From positions 99,845-163,844 of the forward strand of contig NZ_BEGX01000071.1 in the NCBI RefSeq assembly GCF_002583555.1: a stretch of DNA of 64,000 nt. Reading direction: 5' to 3'. Below are positions 26,149-34,449 of the stretch, piece after piece. The notes beneath the pieces are model-generated. The model was not told the DNA's origin. It did no database searches and saw nothing but the letters and a program-made list of their open reading frames with translations. The DNA comes from Pseudonocardia sp. N23. Lineage in GTDB: Bacteria; Actinomycetota; Actinomycetes; Mycobacteriales; Pseudonocardiaceae. Both the position numbers and the translations under genes were made by a program. The first letter of the stretch is position 1. The number at the start of each line of letters is the position of its first letter.

Positions 26149-27528
26149 ATGTCCGCGGAGGAAAGACCGGCCGGGCGCGCACCCGCGCCCGCCGCGGACG
26201 ACCCGCGCCCGGAACCGGTCGAGCCCGCCTCCCCGGAAGGTGAGGTCGTGTCCGGCCCGGCCGACTGGGACCGCCTCCCCGATCCCGTCCGCGGCAGGCT
26301 CGCCGAGCTCGCCGCGGTCGCCGTCGCCGGCCTGCCCGACGCCGACGTCCCGCACCGGCTGCGCCGCTTCGCCCGGTTCACCCCCGCCAAACGGGCCCGG
26401 CTCGGTGGGCAGGCGCTGGTGCACGAGCTGCGGCGGTCCGCCGCCTTCCGCGCCGCCGTGCTGGCCTGGTGCCACGAGCACCACCCCGCGGCCGCCGACG
26501 CCGACGACCCGCTGGGTGCCGCCGCGCTCGCCCTCCTCGGCAACGCACCGGACGCCGCGGCGCTCGTCGCTCGCGCCGCCCGCCGCGGGGAGGCGGGCGA
26601 GCTGCGCGCCGAGCTGGACGCCGCGCTCTCGCGGGCCGACAAGCTGAGCGCGGAGCTCGAACGGATGCGGGCCGAGCTGGCGGAGGCCCGCGAGGAGGCC
26701 CGGACCGCGGGCCAGGCCCGCGACGCGGAGTTCGCCCAGCTGCGCCGCCGCGTCGGGGAGCAGGGCGCGCGGCTGCGTTCGGCCACCGACGCGCTCGACG
26801 TCGCCGCGGCCGACGTGGAGGCCGTCCGCAGCCAGGCCCGTCAGGAGCTGGCCGTGATCGTCGCCGAACGCGACCGCGAACGGGTCCGCGCCGACCGGGA
26901 GCGGGCCCGCGCCGACCGGGCCGCAGCGCAGGTGGCCGCGGCCCGGCAGGCGGCGCGCGAGGCCCGGCAGGCCGACGAGGTGCGCCTGGAGCTGCTCGTC
27001 GAGACGCTGGGCGGGGCCGTCGCCGGCCTGCGCCGCGAGCTGGCCATCGGCGGGGGCGGCCCGCGCCCGGCCGACCTCGTCGCCGGTGCCGGTGCCGTGC
27101 GGCCCGGCGCGCCCGTCGACGACCTCGCCGCCCTCGACGCGCTGCTCACCGTGCCCGCCGTGCACCTGGTCGTCGACGGCTACAACGTCAGCAAGACCGG
27201 CTACCCGGACCTGCCGCTGGCCGACCAGCGCACCCGCCTCGTCCGTCAGCTCGCCGCCCTCGCCGCCCGCACCGGGATAGAGGTGACCGTCGTGTTCGAC
27301 GGCGCCGGCGTCGTCGCCGCGGCGACCCGCGGCTCCCGCGGGGTGCGCGTGCTGTTCAGCGACGCCGGGGTGCTGGCCGACGACGTCATCCGCGCGCTCG
27401 TCGCGGCGGAGCCCGAGGGCCGGCCGGTGCTGGTGGCGACGTCGGACCGGGCCGTCGTCGAGTCGGTCCGCCGGCGCGGCGCGCACGCTCTGCCCTCGGC
27501 GGTGCTGCTCGCGCGGCTGCGCGGCTGA
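26149..27528 (+). CDS. NYN-domain (YacP-like) RNA-binding or nuclease protein with long coiled coil
   Basis: 459 residues. The N-terminal 160 residues are helical, about 165-295 is a charged coiled coil (AELERMRAELAEAREEARTA and repeated RERARADR), and the last 165 hold a PIN-like NYN domain: VHLVVDGYNVSKTGYPDL, VTVVFDGAGV, VRVLFSDAGVLADDVI and LVATSDRAVV, with the usual acidic residues. YacP/Rae1-type proteins cut mRNA at the ribosome in Firmicutes; whether this one does is unknown. It is divergent from the nuclease gene, both with leaderless promoters 95 bases apart. Confidence 0.85.
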   Translation: MSAEERPAGRAPAPAADDPRPEPVEPASPEGEVVSGPADWDRLPDPVRGRLAELAAVAVAGLPDADVPHRLRRFARFTPAKRARLGGQALVHELRRSAAFRAAVLAWCHEHHPAAADADDPLGAAALALLGNAPDAAALVARAARRGEAGELRAELDAALSRADKLSAELERMRAELAEAREEARTAGQARDAEFAQLRRRVGEQGARLRSATDALDVAAADVEAVRSQARQELAVIVAERDRERVRADRERARADRAAAQVAAARQAAREARQADEVRLELLVETLGGAVAGLRRELAIGGGGPRPADLVAGAGAVRPGAPVDDLAALDALLTVPAVHLVVDGYNVSKTGYPDLPLADQRTRLVRQLAALAARTGIEVTVVFDGAGVVAAATRGSRGVRVLFSDAGVLADDVIRALVAAEPEGRPVLVATSDRAVVESVRRRGAHALPSAVLLARLRG

Positions 27529-27643
27529 GCGCGCCCGTCCCGGCGCCCCCGGCACGGTCAGGCCGTCTCCGTCGGCGCGGAACTGTCGGTGCGCTGCCCT
27601 AGCGTCCGCACCGTCCGAACGACGACGGTGAGGGGAGGCCAGG

Positions 27644-27913
27644 ATGATCATCGACTGTGACACCTGCGCGGTGCGGGGTGACGCCTGCGGCGACTGTGTC
27701 GTGGGCGTTCTGCTGGGTGTGCCGGACCCGGCGACACGCCCGGCCGGTGTGCCGCCCGGCGCGTCAGTCGTGCAGCTCGACGCTCCGGAGACGCGCGCCA
27801 TCGAGGTCCTCGCCGATCAGGGGCTCGTCCCGCGGTTGCGCCTGGTGTCGACACGGCCTCCGCAGGCACCATGGATCCCCGAATCCGGGGACCCTTCCCG
27901 CAACGCAGGGTGA
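27644..27913 (+). CDS. Small Cys-rich protein, unknown function
   Basis: 89 residues. The N-terminus IIDCDTCAVRGDACGDCVVG has four Cys in a C-x2-C-x6-C-x2-C pattern that could bind zinc or a cluster, followed by VVQLDAPETRAIEVLADQGL, a likely helix. GAGGGGAGG upstream of ATG 27644 is a strong ribosome binding site, and TAGCGT at 27600-27605 a fair -10, so this gene has a leader. A short Cys-rich protein in this position between the NYN gene and the NlpC/P60 gene seems conserved in relatives, to my memory. Confidence 0.75.
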   Translation: MIIDCDTCAVRGDACGDCVVGVLLGVPDPATRPAGVPPGASVVQLDAPETRAIEVLADQGLVPRLRLVSTRPPQAPWIPESGDPSRNAG

Positions 27914-28152
27914 CGGCGCGCCGGGTACTCCGCGACGCGCCGAACGCTGTGTCCCCTGTGGGTGAGCTGCGCACGGCGACGCGCCGACACACCCCGGTGA
28001 TGGATCACCGGCGGCGCTGTTCGTAATCTCCCCGCGACCTCGCGAACGGTCTGCGGCTCATCCGGAGCGCAGGCGCGGGGTCACCGCACCGCTCCCCGCA
28101 GTGCTCGTGACTGTGGAGAACGCGCGGTCCGCGAGGAGAGGGGCACGTCCGC
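27914..28152. other. Leader region of the NlpC/P60 gene
   Basis: TAATCT at 28024-28029 may be the -10. A leader of about 120 bases would follow, with GAGGAGAGGGG at 28131-28141 before GTG 28153. I looked for a cyclic-di-AMP riboswitch, common before such genes, and did not find its core. Confidence 0.4.
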
Positions 28153-29394
28153 GTGGTGGCGCCTCGACGCAGCGGTGACGGCAGCGACGACAGCGACTAC
28201 GGAGCCCGAGCGGTGCCGCGTCCACGCCGGCGCGGCGCCCGTCGGCAGGCCTCCCGCTCGGTGACGGTCGTCCTCGTCGGCGCCATCGCCGGAGCCGGAC
28301 TGACCGCTGTCGTGACCACCGAGGCCGTCGCGGACCCTGCCCCGCCGCTGCCCCCGGGGGTGACGGTGCCGTTCGTGCCGCCCGTCGGGTCGGCCCTCCC
28401 GCTCGCCCCGCCCCCACCCGCAGTACCCCCACCCGCGGTCCCGGTGCCGACGGTCCCGCCGCCCCCGACCGACGCCGCGCAGGCCCGCGACCAGTACCAA
28501 CAGGCTCAGCGTGAGGCCGAGGCCCTCACCGAGCAGTGGCACGCCGCCACCGACGCCCACGACACCGCCGAAGCCGAGGCCGACACCGCCCGCACGGCCG
28601 TCGAGCCCGCGCAGGAGGCCGCGGCCAGAGCCGAGGCCGACGAGGAGCAGTACCGCGGCCAGCTCGACGTCCTCGCCATGGCCACCTTCGAGAACGGCCG
28701 CCTCGACCAGTTCGACGCCCTGCTGTCCAGCACGTCCCCGCAGAACTTCCTCGATCAGATGTCGGCGCTGGAGTCGCTGAGCGCGGAGCACCGCGTGCAG
28801 CTGGAGGAGTTCGAGGCGAAGGTCGCCGCCGCCCGCAAGGCCCGCGCCGACGCCGATGCCGCTGTCGCGAGGGCCCAGCAGGCGGCCGACGACGCGCAGC
28901 GCTCCGCCGACGACATCGAGACCCGCAAGGCCGCCGCCGACGACCGCATCGCCGACGTCGAGCGGATGATCTCGCGCCTGAGCCCCGCGGAGCGGGCGAA
29001 GCTGCGCAGCCCGGACGAGGGAGCCCCGATCGGGGTGGTCCTGGGAAGCGGCATCGGGGCCGAGGCGCTGGCCATGGCCGCCACGAAGCTCGGCCGGCCG
29101 TACGTGTGGGGCGCGTCCGGACCCAGCAGCTTCGACTGCTCCGGGCTGACGTCGTGGGCGTTCAAGCAGGTCGGCATGACGCTGCCCCGGTCGAGCAGCG
29201 CGCAGTCGCAGGTCGGGACCCCGGTGTCGTGGAACGACCTGCGGCCCGGTGACCTCGTCTTCTACTACTCGCCCGTCAGCCATGTCGGCATCTATGCGGG
29301 CGGCGGCAAGATGATCAACGCTCCGGAGTCGGGCGACGTCGTGAAGTACCAGACCGTGTCCCGGTCGGCCTTCAGCGGCGCGCGCCGGCTCTGA
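28153..29394 (+). CDS. Secreted NlpC/P60 peptidoglycan hydrolase (RipC-like)
   Basis: 413 residues. A basic start is followed by a hydrophobic signal (VTVVLVGAIAGAGLTAVVTT) ending near AVADPAP. A Pro-rich linker (residues 65-110) leads to a long coiled coil (about 115-285). The last 120 residues form the NlpC/P60 domain with SSFDCSGLTSWAFKQVG (catalytic Cys), SPVSHVGIYAGGG (His) and the final His-equivalent region. It cuts peptide stems during cell separation; the coiled coil probably binds an FtsX-type activator, as in RipC. Three hairpins follow the stop. Confidence 0.92.
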   Translation: MVAPRRSGDGSDDSDYGARAVPRPRRRGARRQASRSVTVVLVGAIAGAGLTAVVTTEAVADPAPPLPPGVTVPFVPPVGSALPLAPPPPAVPPPAVPVPTVPPPPTDAAQARDQYQQAQREAEALTEQWHAATDAHDTAEAEADTARTAVEPAQEAAARAEADEEQYRGQLDVLAMATFENGRLDQFDALLSSTSPQNFLDQMSALESLSAEHRVQLEEFEAKVAAARKARADADAAVARAQQAADDAQRSADDIETRKAAADDRIADVERMISRLSPAERAKLRSPDEGAPIGVVLGSGIGAEALAMAATKLGRPYVWGASGPSSFDCSGLTSWAFKQVGMTLPRSSSAQSQVGTPVSWNDLRPGDLVFYYSPVSHVGIYAGGGKMINAPESGDVVKYQTVSRSAFSGARRL

Positions 29395-29398
29395 TCCC

Positions 29399-29428
29399 GG
29401 CGCGGCCGGGCCCCGACCCGGCCGCGCC
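29399..29428 (+). terminator. Terminator hairpin 1 after the NlpC/P60 gene
   Basis: A 12-bp perfect GC stem (29399-29410 with 29417-29428), 5 bases after the stop. Confidence 0.75.
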
Positions 29429-29452
29429 ATGGGACGGCCGCTCCCCAGCGGA

Positions 29453-29484
29453 GGGGGCGGCGGCCGGGACCCGGCCGCCGCCCC
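29453..29484 (+). terminator. Terminator hairpin 2 after the NlpC/P60 gene
   Basis: A 15-bp GC-only stem (29454-29468 with 29470-29484) with a single-base centre, extremely stable. Confidence 0.7.
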
Positions 29485-29506
29485 GTAGCCGCCGACCCAC
29501 CCGCCT

Positions 29507-29544
29507 GAACGAACGGCACAGTTGCGCAACTGTGCCGTTCGTTC
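29507..29544. repeat. 38-bp perfect palindrome
   Basis: 19-bp arms meet without any spacer at 29525/29526 (centre GTTGC-GCAAC, ends GAACGAAC and GTTCGTTC). It is less GC-rich than the surroundings and lies between the NlpC/P60 gene and pimB. As RNA it would fold with a GCGC loop; as DNA it is a symmetric binding site or cruciform. Confidence 0.9.
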
Positions 29545-29589
29545 GGGAGGGCGCCGGGGGGTGGGCCTCGTGCGAGCGGAGGGTGTCGG

Positions 29590-29603
29590 TAGCTTCACCG
29601 GCC
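29590..29603 (+). promoter_or_regulatory. Leaderless-type -10 of pimB
   Basis: TAGCTT (29590-29595) and 8 bases before GTG 29604. Confidence 0.45.
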
Positions 29604-30746
29604 GTGGCCCGCACGTTGCTCGTGACGAACGACTTCCCGCCCCGAGCCGGCGGCATCCAGACCTACCTGCAGGCCCTCGCCGACCGGCTGCCCCCGGGCG
29701 AGCTGGCCGTCTACGCCCCCGCCTGGGAGGGCGCGTCCGCGTTCGACGCCCGCCTCGGCTACCCCGTGCACCGGCACCCGACGTCGCTGATGCTGCCCAC
29801 CCCCGACGTGGTCCGCCGCGCGGCCGATCTGGCGCGCGGGCACGGCGCGGAGACGGTGTGGTTCGGTGCGGCGGCCCCGCTGGCGCTGCTCGGGGCGGGG
29901 CTGCGGGAGCGGGCCGGCGTCCGCCGCGTCGTGGCGAGCACCCACGGTCACGAGGTGGGCTGGTCGATGCTGCCCGGGGCGCGGCAGGCGTTGCGCCGCA
30001 TCGGCGACGGCTCCGACGTCCTCACCGTCGTGTCCCGGTACACGCGGGGGCGGGTGGCGGCGGCGTTCGGACCGCGGGCGGTGCTGGAGCACCTCCCGCC
30101 GGGCATCGACGCCGACGTCTTCCGCCCGGACCCGGCGGCGCGGGCGACCCTGCGGGCCCGCTACGGGCTGGGGGAGGCGCCGGTCGTCGCGTGTGTGTCG
30201 CGGCTGGTGGCCCGCAAGGGCCAGGACATGCTGGTCCGCGCCCTGCCGGCGCTGCGGCAACGGGCGCCCGGCACCCGGCTCCTGCTCGTCGGCTCGGGCC
30301 CCGACGAGCAGCGGCTGCGCCGGCTCGCGGCCGACGTGGGCGTCGCGGGACAGGTCGTGTTCACCGGTGCGGTCCCGGCCGACGAGCTGGCCCCCCACCA
30401 GGCGGTCGCCGACGTGTTCTCCCTCCCGTGCCGTACCCGCGGCCGCGGCCTGGACGTCGAGGGCCTGGGCATCGTGCTGCTGGAGGCGTCGGCCTCGGGG
30501 GTGCCGGTCATCGCGGGGGACTCCGGTGGGGCCCCGGAGACGGTCCGCGAGGGTGTGACCGGCCACGTGGTCGACGGGCGTGACCTGGACGCGCTGGTCG
30601 GTGCCGTCGGCGGGCTGCTGGGCGACCCGGCTCGCGCGGCCCGGATGGGCGCAGCGGGCCGGGAGTGGATGCTCACCGACTGGACGTGGGACGCGGGCGT
30701 CGCGCGGCTGCGGCACTTCCTGGCGGGGACCCCGGTGGCAGGCTGA
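29604..30746 (+). CDS. pimB: GDP-mannose-dependent phosphatidylinositol monomannoside mannosyltransferase (PimB' type, GT4)
   Basis: 380 residues. LLVTNDFPPRAGGIQTYL is the GT4 N-terminal nucleotide-sugar site, and ACVSRLVARKGQDMLVRALP, LLLVGSGPDEQRLRRL and DVEGLGIVLLEASASGVPVI (with the EX7E-type Glu pair) the C-terminal one. It adds the second mannose to PIM1 on the cytoplasmic membrane face, early in lipomannan synthesis. GTG 29604 directly precedes the conserved start. The neighbour fadD gene is convergent, as in M. tuberculosis (Rv2188c and Rv2187). A general GT4 activity cannot be excluded. Confidence 0.88.
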   Translation: MARTLLVTNDFPPRAGGIQTYLQALADRLPPGELAVYAPAWEGASAFDARLGYPVHRHPTSLMLPTPDVVRRAADLARGHGAETVWFGAAAPLALLGAGLRERAGVRRVVASTHGHEVGWSMLPGARQALRRIGDGSDVLTVVSRYTRGRVAAAFGPRAVLEHLPPGIDADVFRPDPAARATLRARYGLGEAPVVACVSRLVARKGQDMLVRALPALRQRAPGTRLLLVGSGPDEQRLRRLAADVGVAGQVVFTGAVPADELAPHQAVADVFSLPCRTRGRGLDVEGLGIVLLEASASGVPVIAGDSGGAPETVREGVTGHVVDGRDLDALVGAVGGLLGDPARAARMGAAGREWMLTDWTWDAGVARLRHFLAGTPVAG

Positions 30747-30756
30747 TCCCTGCAGG

Positions 30757-32568
30757 TCAGGCTGGCTGGTGGGTGCCCTGGTAGATGCCGGCGATGACGT
30801 CGGCATGGTTGGCGGCGACGACGTTGCGCTTCACCTTCATCGTCGGCGTCAGCTCACCGGTGGCCTCGGTGAAGTCGCCGGGCAGGATGCGGAACTCCCG
30901 GATCTGCTCGGCGCGGGACACGGCCTTGTTGGCGTCGGCGACGGCGGCGGCGATCTCGGCGTGCAGGTCGGGATCGTCGACGAGGTCGGCCGCGGTGACG
31001 CCGGCGGGCTTGCCGGTGCGCTCCGCCCAGGCGGGCAGGACCTCGGGGTCGATCGTCACGAGCGCGGCGATGAACGGCTGCGCGTCACCGACGACCATGC
31101 ACTGCCCGACCAGCGGATGGGCGCGCAGGCGGTCCTCCAGCACCGCAGGGGCGACGTTCTTGCCGCCGGCGGTGACGATGATCTCCTTCTTGCGGCCGGT
31201 GATGCGCAGGTAGCCGTCGTCGTCGAGCTCTCCGATGTCGCCGCTGTGGAACCAGCCGTCCGCGACGGCCTCGGCCGTCGCGGTGGGGTTCTTCCAGTAC
31301 CGCTCGAAGACGATGCTGCCCGCGAGCAGGATCTCGCCGTCGTCGGCGATCTTCACCGACTGCCCGGGCACCGGTCGCCCGACGCTGCCGACGCGCTGCG
31401 CGGTCAGCCCGTTGACGGTGATCCCGGCGGAGGTCTCGGTGAGGCCATAGCCCTCGAGGACCGGCAGGCCGACGCCACGGAAGAAGTGCCCCAGGCGTTC
31501 GCCGAGGGGCGCGCTGCCCGAGACCGCGCCGACGACCCGGCCGCCGACGGCCGCGCGCAGCTTGCCGTAGACCAGCTTGTCGAACACGGCGTGCTTGAGC
31601 CTGAGGACGAGGCCGGGGCCGCCGGTGTCGAGGGCGCGGCTCCAGGCGACGGCGGTGGCGTCGGCGACGTCGAAGATCGCGCCCTTGCCTTCGGCGTGGG
31701 CCTTCTGCCGGGCGCCGTTGTAGACCTTCTCGAACACGCGGGGGACCGCGAGCAGGAACGTCGGCCGGAACGAGGCGAGGTCGGCGAGGAGGTCCTTGAC
31801 GTCGGGGGTGTGCCCGATCGTGGTGCGGCTGGCGATCGCGCCGCACTGGATGACCTTGCCGAAGACGTGCGCCAGCGGCAGGAACAACAGCACGGAGCCG
31901 TCGACGTTGAGCAGCTCGACCAGGACCTGCCGGGTGCTGTGGACCTCCGAGACGAGGTTGCGGTGCGTCAGCTCGACACCCTTGGGCCGGCCCGTGGTGC
32001 CGGAGGTGTAGATCAGCGTGGCCAGGTCGTCGGCTCCGACGGCCTCGTGGCGGGCGCGGACGTCGTCGTCGGACACGTCGGCGCCCAGCGTGGTGAGCGC
32101 GTCGACGGCGCCGTCACCCGACGCCGGCTCGATCGTCCACACCTTGGCGAACCCGGGGACGGCCTCGGCGACGAGCCCCGCGTGTTTGTCGGACTCGACC
32201 ACGGCCGCGACGGCACCGGAGTCGGACAGGATCCAGGCGATCTGCTCGGCCGAGGACGTCTCGTAGATCGGCACCGTGACCGCGCCGGCGGACAGGATCG
32301 CGTAGTCGAACAGGGTCCACTCGTAGCGGGTGCGCGACAGCAGCACGACCCGGTCGCCCGCCTCGATCCCGGCGGCGAGGAGCCCCCGTGCGACCGCTCT
32401 GACCTGCGCGCCGAACTCGGCACCGGTGACGTCGCGCCAGATGCCGGCCGCGTCGGTGCGGCGGATCAGTACCGCCGCCGGATGGTGGCGCTCGGCTTCG
32501 ATGACAGGGTCGAGCAGGGTCTCCCGCGGCCCGACCTCGACCGTCGTGGGCACGCTGTACTCGCGCAC
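30757..32568 (-). CDS. fadD15: Long-chain fatty acid-CoA ligase (FadD15-like)
   Basis: 603 residues. The AMP-binding P-loop IYTSGTTGRPKGVELTH is near residue 185, VLEGYGLTETSAGITVN the adenylate core, WFHSGDIGELDDDGYLRITGRKK the hinge, and the C-terminal Lys follows in LTPTMKVKRN. It activates long-chain fatty acids to acyl-CoA at the membrane. GGAGG is 8 bases before GTG 32568. It is convergent with pimB with only 10 bases between stops. The length and the EEYIPTS-less start fit the bacterial FAA1-like branch. Confidence 0.93.
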   Translation of the reverse strand: MREYSVPTTVEVGPRETLLDPVIEAERHHPAAVLIRRTDAAGIWRDVTGAEFGAQVRAVARGLLAAGIEAGDRVVLLSRTRYEWTLFDYAILSAGAVTVPIYETSSAEQIAWILSDSGAVAAVVESDKHAGLVAEAVPGFAKVWTIEPASGDGAVDALTTLGADVSDDDVRARHEAVGADDLATLIYTSGTTGRPKGVELTHRNLVSEVHSTRQVLVELLNVDGSVLLFLPLAHVFGKVIQCGAIASRTTIGHTPDVKDLLADLASFRPTFLLAVPRVFEKVYNGARQKAHAEGKGAIFDVADATAVAWSRALDTGGPGLVLRLKHAVFDKLVYGKLRAAVGGRVVGAVSGSAPLGERLGHFFRGVGLPVLEGYGLTETSAGITVNGLTAQRVGSVGRPVPGQSVKIADDGEILLAGSIVFERYWKNPTATAEAVADGWFHSGDIGELDDDGYLRITGRKKEIIVTAGGKNVAPAVLEDRLRAHPLVGQCMVVGDAQPFIAALVTIDPEVLPAWAERTGKPAGVTAADLVDDPDLHAEIAAAVADANKAVSRAEQIREFRILPGDFTEATGELTPTMKVKRNVVAANHADVIAGIYQGTHQPA

Positions 32569-32707
32569 GTCGCAACCTCCTGTGCCACACCGGTGGGGTG
32601 AACGTTCGTCCGAAATCTATCGTGATCGACGGCGGTACCGCACCGTCGCGGCCGGGCCCGGCGTGGCCCGCCCGGTCCGCCACCCACGAACGGGGGAACC
32701 TCGCACG

Positions 32708-33127
32708 ATGCCGACGGTCGACGTGATGGACGAGACGTTCCTCGTCGTCGCCCGCCCACGCCTCGCGGCGATCTTCGCCGATCCGGCCGGCTGGACGCGG
32801 TTGTGGCCCGACCTGCGGTTGAGCGCCGTCACCGACCGCGGCGACCTGGGGATCCGGTGGACCGTGTCGGGCGCGCTCGTCGGCAGCATGGAGGTGTGGC
32901 TCGAGGAGGTGCTCGACGGCACCGTCCTGCACTACTTCCTGCGTGCCGACGCCGCCGGTCCGGACGGCGCGCCGGTGCCGCTGACGCCGCTGCGCGCGGC
33001 CGCGGAGTCGCGCAGGCGCCACCACGACGCGAAGCGGCTGGCGCTCGCCCTCAAGCGGTCCCTGGAGAACGGCCGGGCCCCGGGCGAACCCCCGCCGCGC
33101 GGTCCGGGTGGCCCCGGGACCCGGTGA
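32708..33127 (+). CDS. SRPBCC-like (polyketide cyclase/START fold) protein
   Basis: 139 residues. TVDVMDETFLVVARPRLAAI opens like SRPBCC proteins, then DLGIRWTVSGALVGSMEVWLE and GTVLHYFLRADA give the beta sheet, and HHDAKRLALALKRSLEN the closing long helix. It should bind a hydrophobic ligand in its cavity. GGGGGAA lies 12-16 bases before ATG 32708. It resembles, in place, mycobacterial Rv2186c. The last 20 residues are Gly/Pro-rich and disordered. Confidence 0.78.
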   Translation: MPTVDVMDETFLVVARPRLAAIFADPAGWTRLWPDLRLSAVTDRGDLGIRWTVSGALVGSMEVWLEEVLDGTVLHYFLRADAAGPDGAPVPLTPLRAAAESRRRHHDAKRLALALKRSLENGRAPGEPPPRGPGGPGTR

Positions 33128-33137
33128 CCGGCGTCTG

Positions 33138-33150
33138 TAGCGTCGCAGGC
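33138..33150 (+). promoter_or_regulatory. Leaderless -10 of the phosphoesterase gene
   Basis: TAGCGT (33138-33143) and 7 bases before ATG 33151. Confidence 0.55.
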
Positions 33151-33939
33151 ATGCGCGTGCACGTGGTCTCCGACGTCCACGGCAACGTCGAGGGCCTCGC
33201 CCGGGCGGGCGACGGCGCCGACGCGCTCGTCGTCCTCGGCGATCTCGTCGACTTCATCGACTACGGCGACCCTGCGGGCGGGATCGTCGGCACCGTCCTG
33301 GGTGCGCAGGTCAGCACCCGGCTCGCGGAGCTGCGCCGCACGGGCGACCGGAACGCGTTGCGCGCGTACGCGACCACGGCGTGGGCGGCCGTCGGCGACC
33401 CGCGGGCGCTCGTGGAGGAGGCGATCTCCGAGCAGTACGCGCGGATGTTCGCCGTGCTGTCCGCGCCGACGTGGGCGATCCCGGGCAACGTCGACGTGCC
33501 GCACCTGTGGCCCACGCACGCCGGGCCGGAGGTGGCGCTCGTCGACGGCAGGGTCGCCGAGATCGGCGGGCTGCGGTTCGGGTTCGTCGGCGGGGCGCCG
33601 CTGCCGCCCGGGGTGCCGTTGCGCGGGGGCCCGGCGTGGCGGCCGAACCTGGTGTCGTGGGAGGACTACGAGGCGGTCGTCGACGGGTTCTCCGGCGTCG
33701 ACGTGCTGTGCAGCCACGTGCCGCCGGCGATCCCGGAGCTCGCCTACGACGTCGTCACCCGGGGTCCGGAGGCGGCGGGCCCCGGCCTGGTGGAGCTGAT
33801 CGACCGCGACCGGCCGCGGGCCGCGCTGTCGGGTCACGTCCATCAGCCGTTGTCCCGGCGGGTGCGGCGCGGGCGCACCGAGTGTGTGAACGTCGGCTAC
33901 TTCCGTCGCGACCCGGTGCCGTACGTGCTGCGGTGGTGA
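33151..33939 (+). CDS. Metallophosphoesterase (calcineurin-like)
   Basis: 262 residues. Metal-binding motifs of the calcineurin-like fold appear in order: VHVVSDVHGN, LVVLGDLVDFID, AIPGNVDV, LCSHVPPAIPE and ALSGHVHQP. Substrates may be phosphodiesters or phosphoproteins; nothing in the context decides. An insert (residues 40-95) between motifs II and III contains charged helices. It lies between two SRPBCC genes, each with its own promoter. Confidence 0.88.
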   Translation: MRVHVVSDVHGNVEGLARAGDGADALVVLGDLVDFIDYGDPAGGIVGTVLGAQVSTRLAELRRTGDRNALRAYATTAWAAVGDPRALVEEAISEQYARMFAVLSAPTWAIPGNVDVPHLWPTHAGPEVALVDGRVAEIGGLRFGFVGGAPLPPGVPLRGGPAWRPNLVSWEDYEAVVDGFSGVDVLCSHVPPAIPELAYDVVTRGPEAAGPGLVELIDRDRPRAALSGHVHQPLSRRVRRGRTECVNVGYFRRDPVPYVLRW

Positions 33940-33962
33940 CGGTCCCGGCCGCGTCGGGGCGG

Positions 33963-33974
33963 TAACCTCCGCGC
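33963..33974 (+). promoter_or_regulatory. Leaderless -10 of the second SRPBCC gene
   Basis: TAACCT (33963-33968) and 6 bases before ATG 33975. Confidence 0.6.
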
Positions 33975-34412
33975 ATGGCCGACGCGACCACCTCCTCGAT
34001 CTCGATCGCCGCGGACCCGCAGCGGGTGATGGCGGTCATCGCCGACTTCGAGGCGTACCCGAAGTGGGCGGAGCAGATGAAGACGGTGGAGATCCTCGAC
34101 GAGGGTGCCGACGGCCGTGCCCGCCGCGTGCGGTTCTCCATGGACGCCGGGCCCATCAAGGACTCCTACACCCTCGACTACGACTGGGGCCCCGACGGCA
34201 ACTCGGTCAGCTGGAACCTGGTCAAGGGCCAGATGCAGAAGGCGCAGAACGGGTCCTACGTGCTGGAGGGCGACGCCGCGTCGACGACGGTCACCTACAC
34301 CCTCGCCGTGGACCTCACCATCCCGATGATCGGCATGCTGCGCCGCAAGGCCGAGAAGGTCATCATCGACACGGCCCTCAAGGGTCTGAAGCGCCGCGTC
34401 GAACAGGGCTGA
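33975..34412 (+). CDS. SRPBCC-family protein (TB16.3/Rv2185c-like)
   Basis: 145 residues. SSISIAADPQRVMAVIADFEAYPKWAEQMK is the typical opening of this family (positions 6 to 35). DYDWGPDGNSVSWNLVKGQM and TTVTYTLAVDLTIPMIGMLRRKAEKVI follow, the last being the long C-terminal helix. A lipid or polyketide ligand is likely. It is syntenic with mycobacterial TB16.3 and sits before an ArsA-like ATPase, as there. Confidence 0.88.
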   Translation: MADATTSSISIAADPQRVMAVIADFEAYPKWAEQMKTVEILDEGADGRARRVRFSMDAGPIKDSYTLDYDWGPDGNSVSWNLVKGQMQKAQNGSYVLEGDAASTTVTYTLAVDLTIPMIGMLRRKAEKVIIDTALKGLKRRVEQG

Positions 34413-34437
34413 GCAGCCCCGTCGCGCCGGCCGCGGC

Positions 34438-34449
34438 TACGCTCGCCGG
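34438..34449 (+). promoter_or_regulatory. Leaderless -10 of the ArsA-like operon
   Basis: TACGCT (34438-34443) and 6 bases before ATG 34450. Confidence 0.55.

Noticed and set aside
23944..27801. Open minus-strand frame of nearly 1,300 codons
   Set aside because: Only its last 92 codons (Lrp-type protein) are real; the rest is antisense or out of frame to the nuclease and NYN genes.
27914..28152. Possible cyclic-di-AMP (ydaO) riboswitch before the NlpC/P60 gene
   Set aside because: Such riboswitches are common before actinobacterial wall hydrolases, but the conserved core segments could not be found here.
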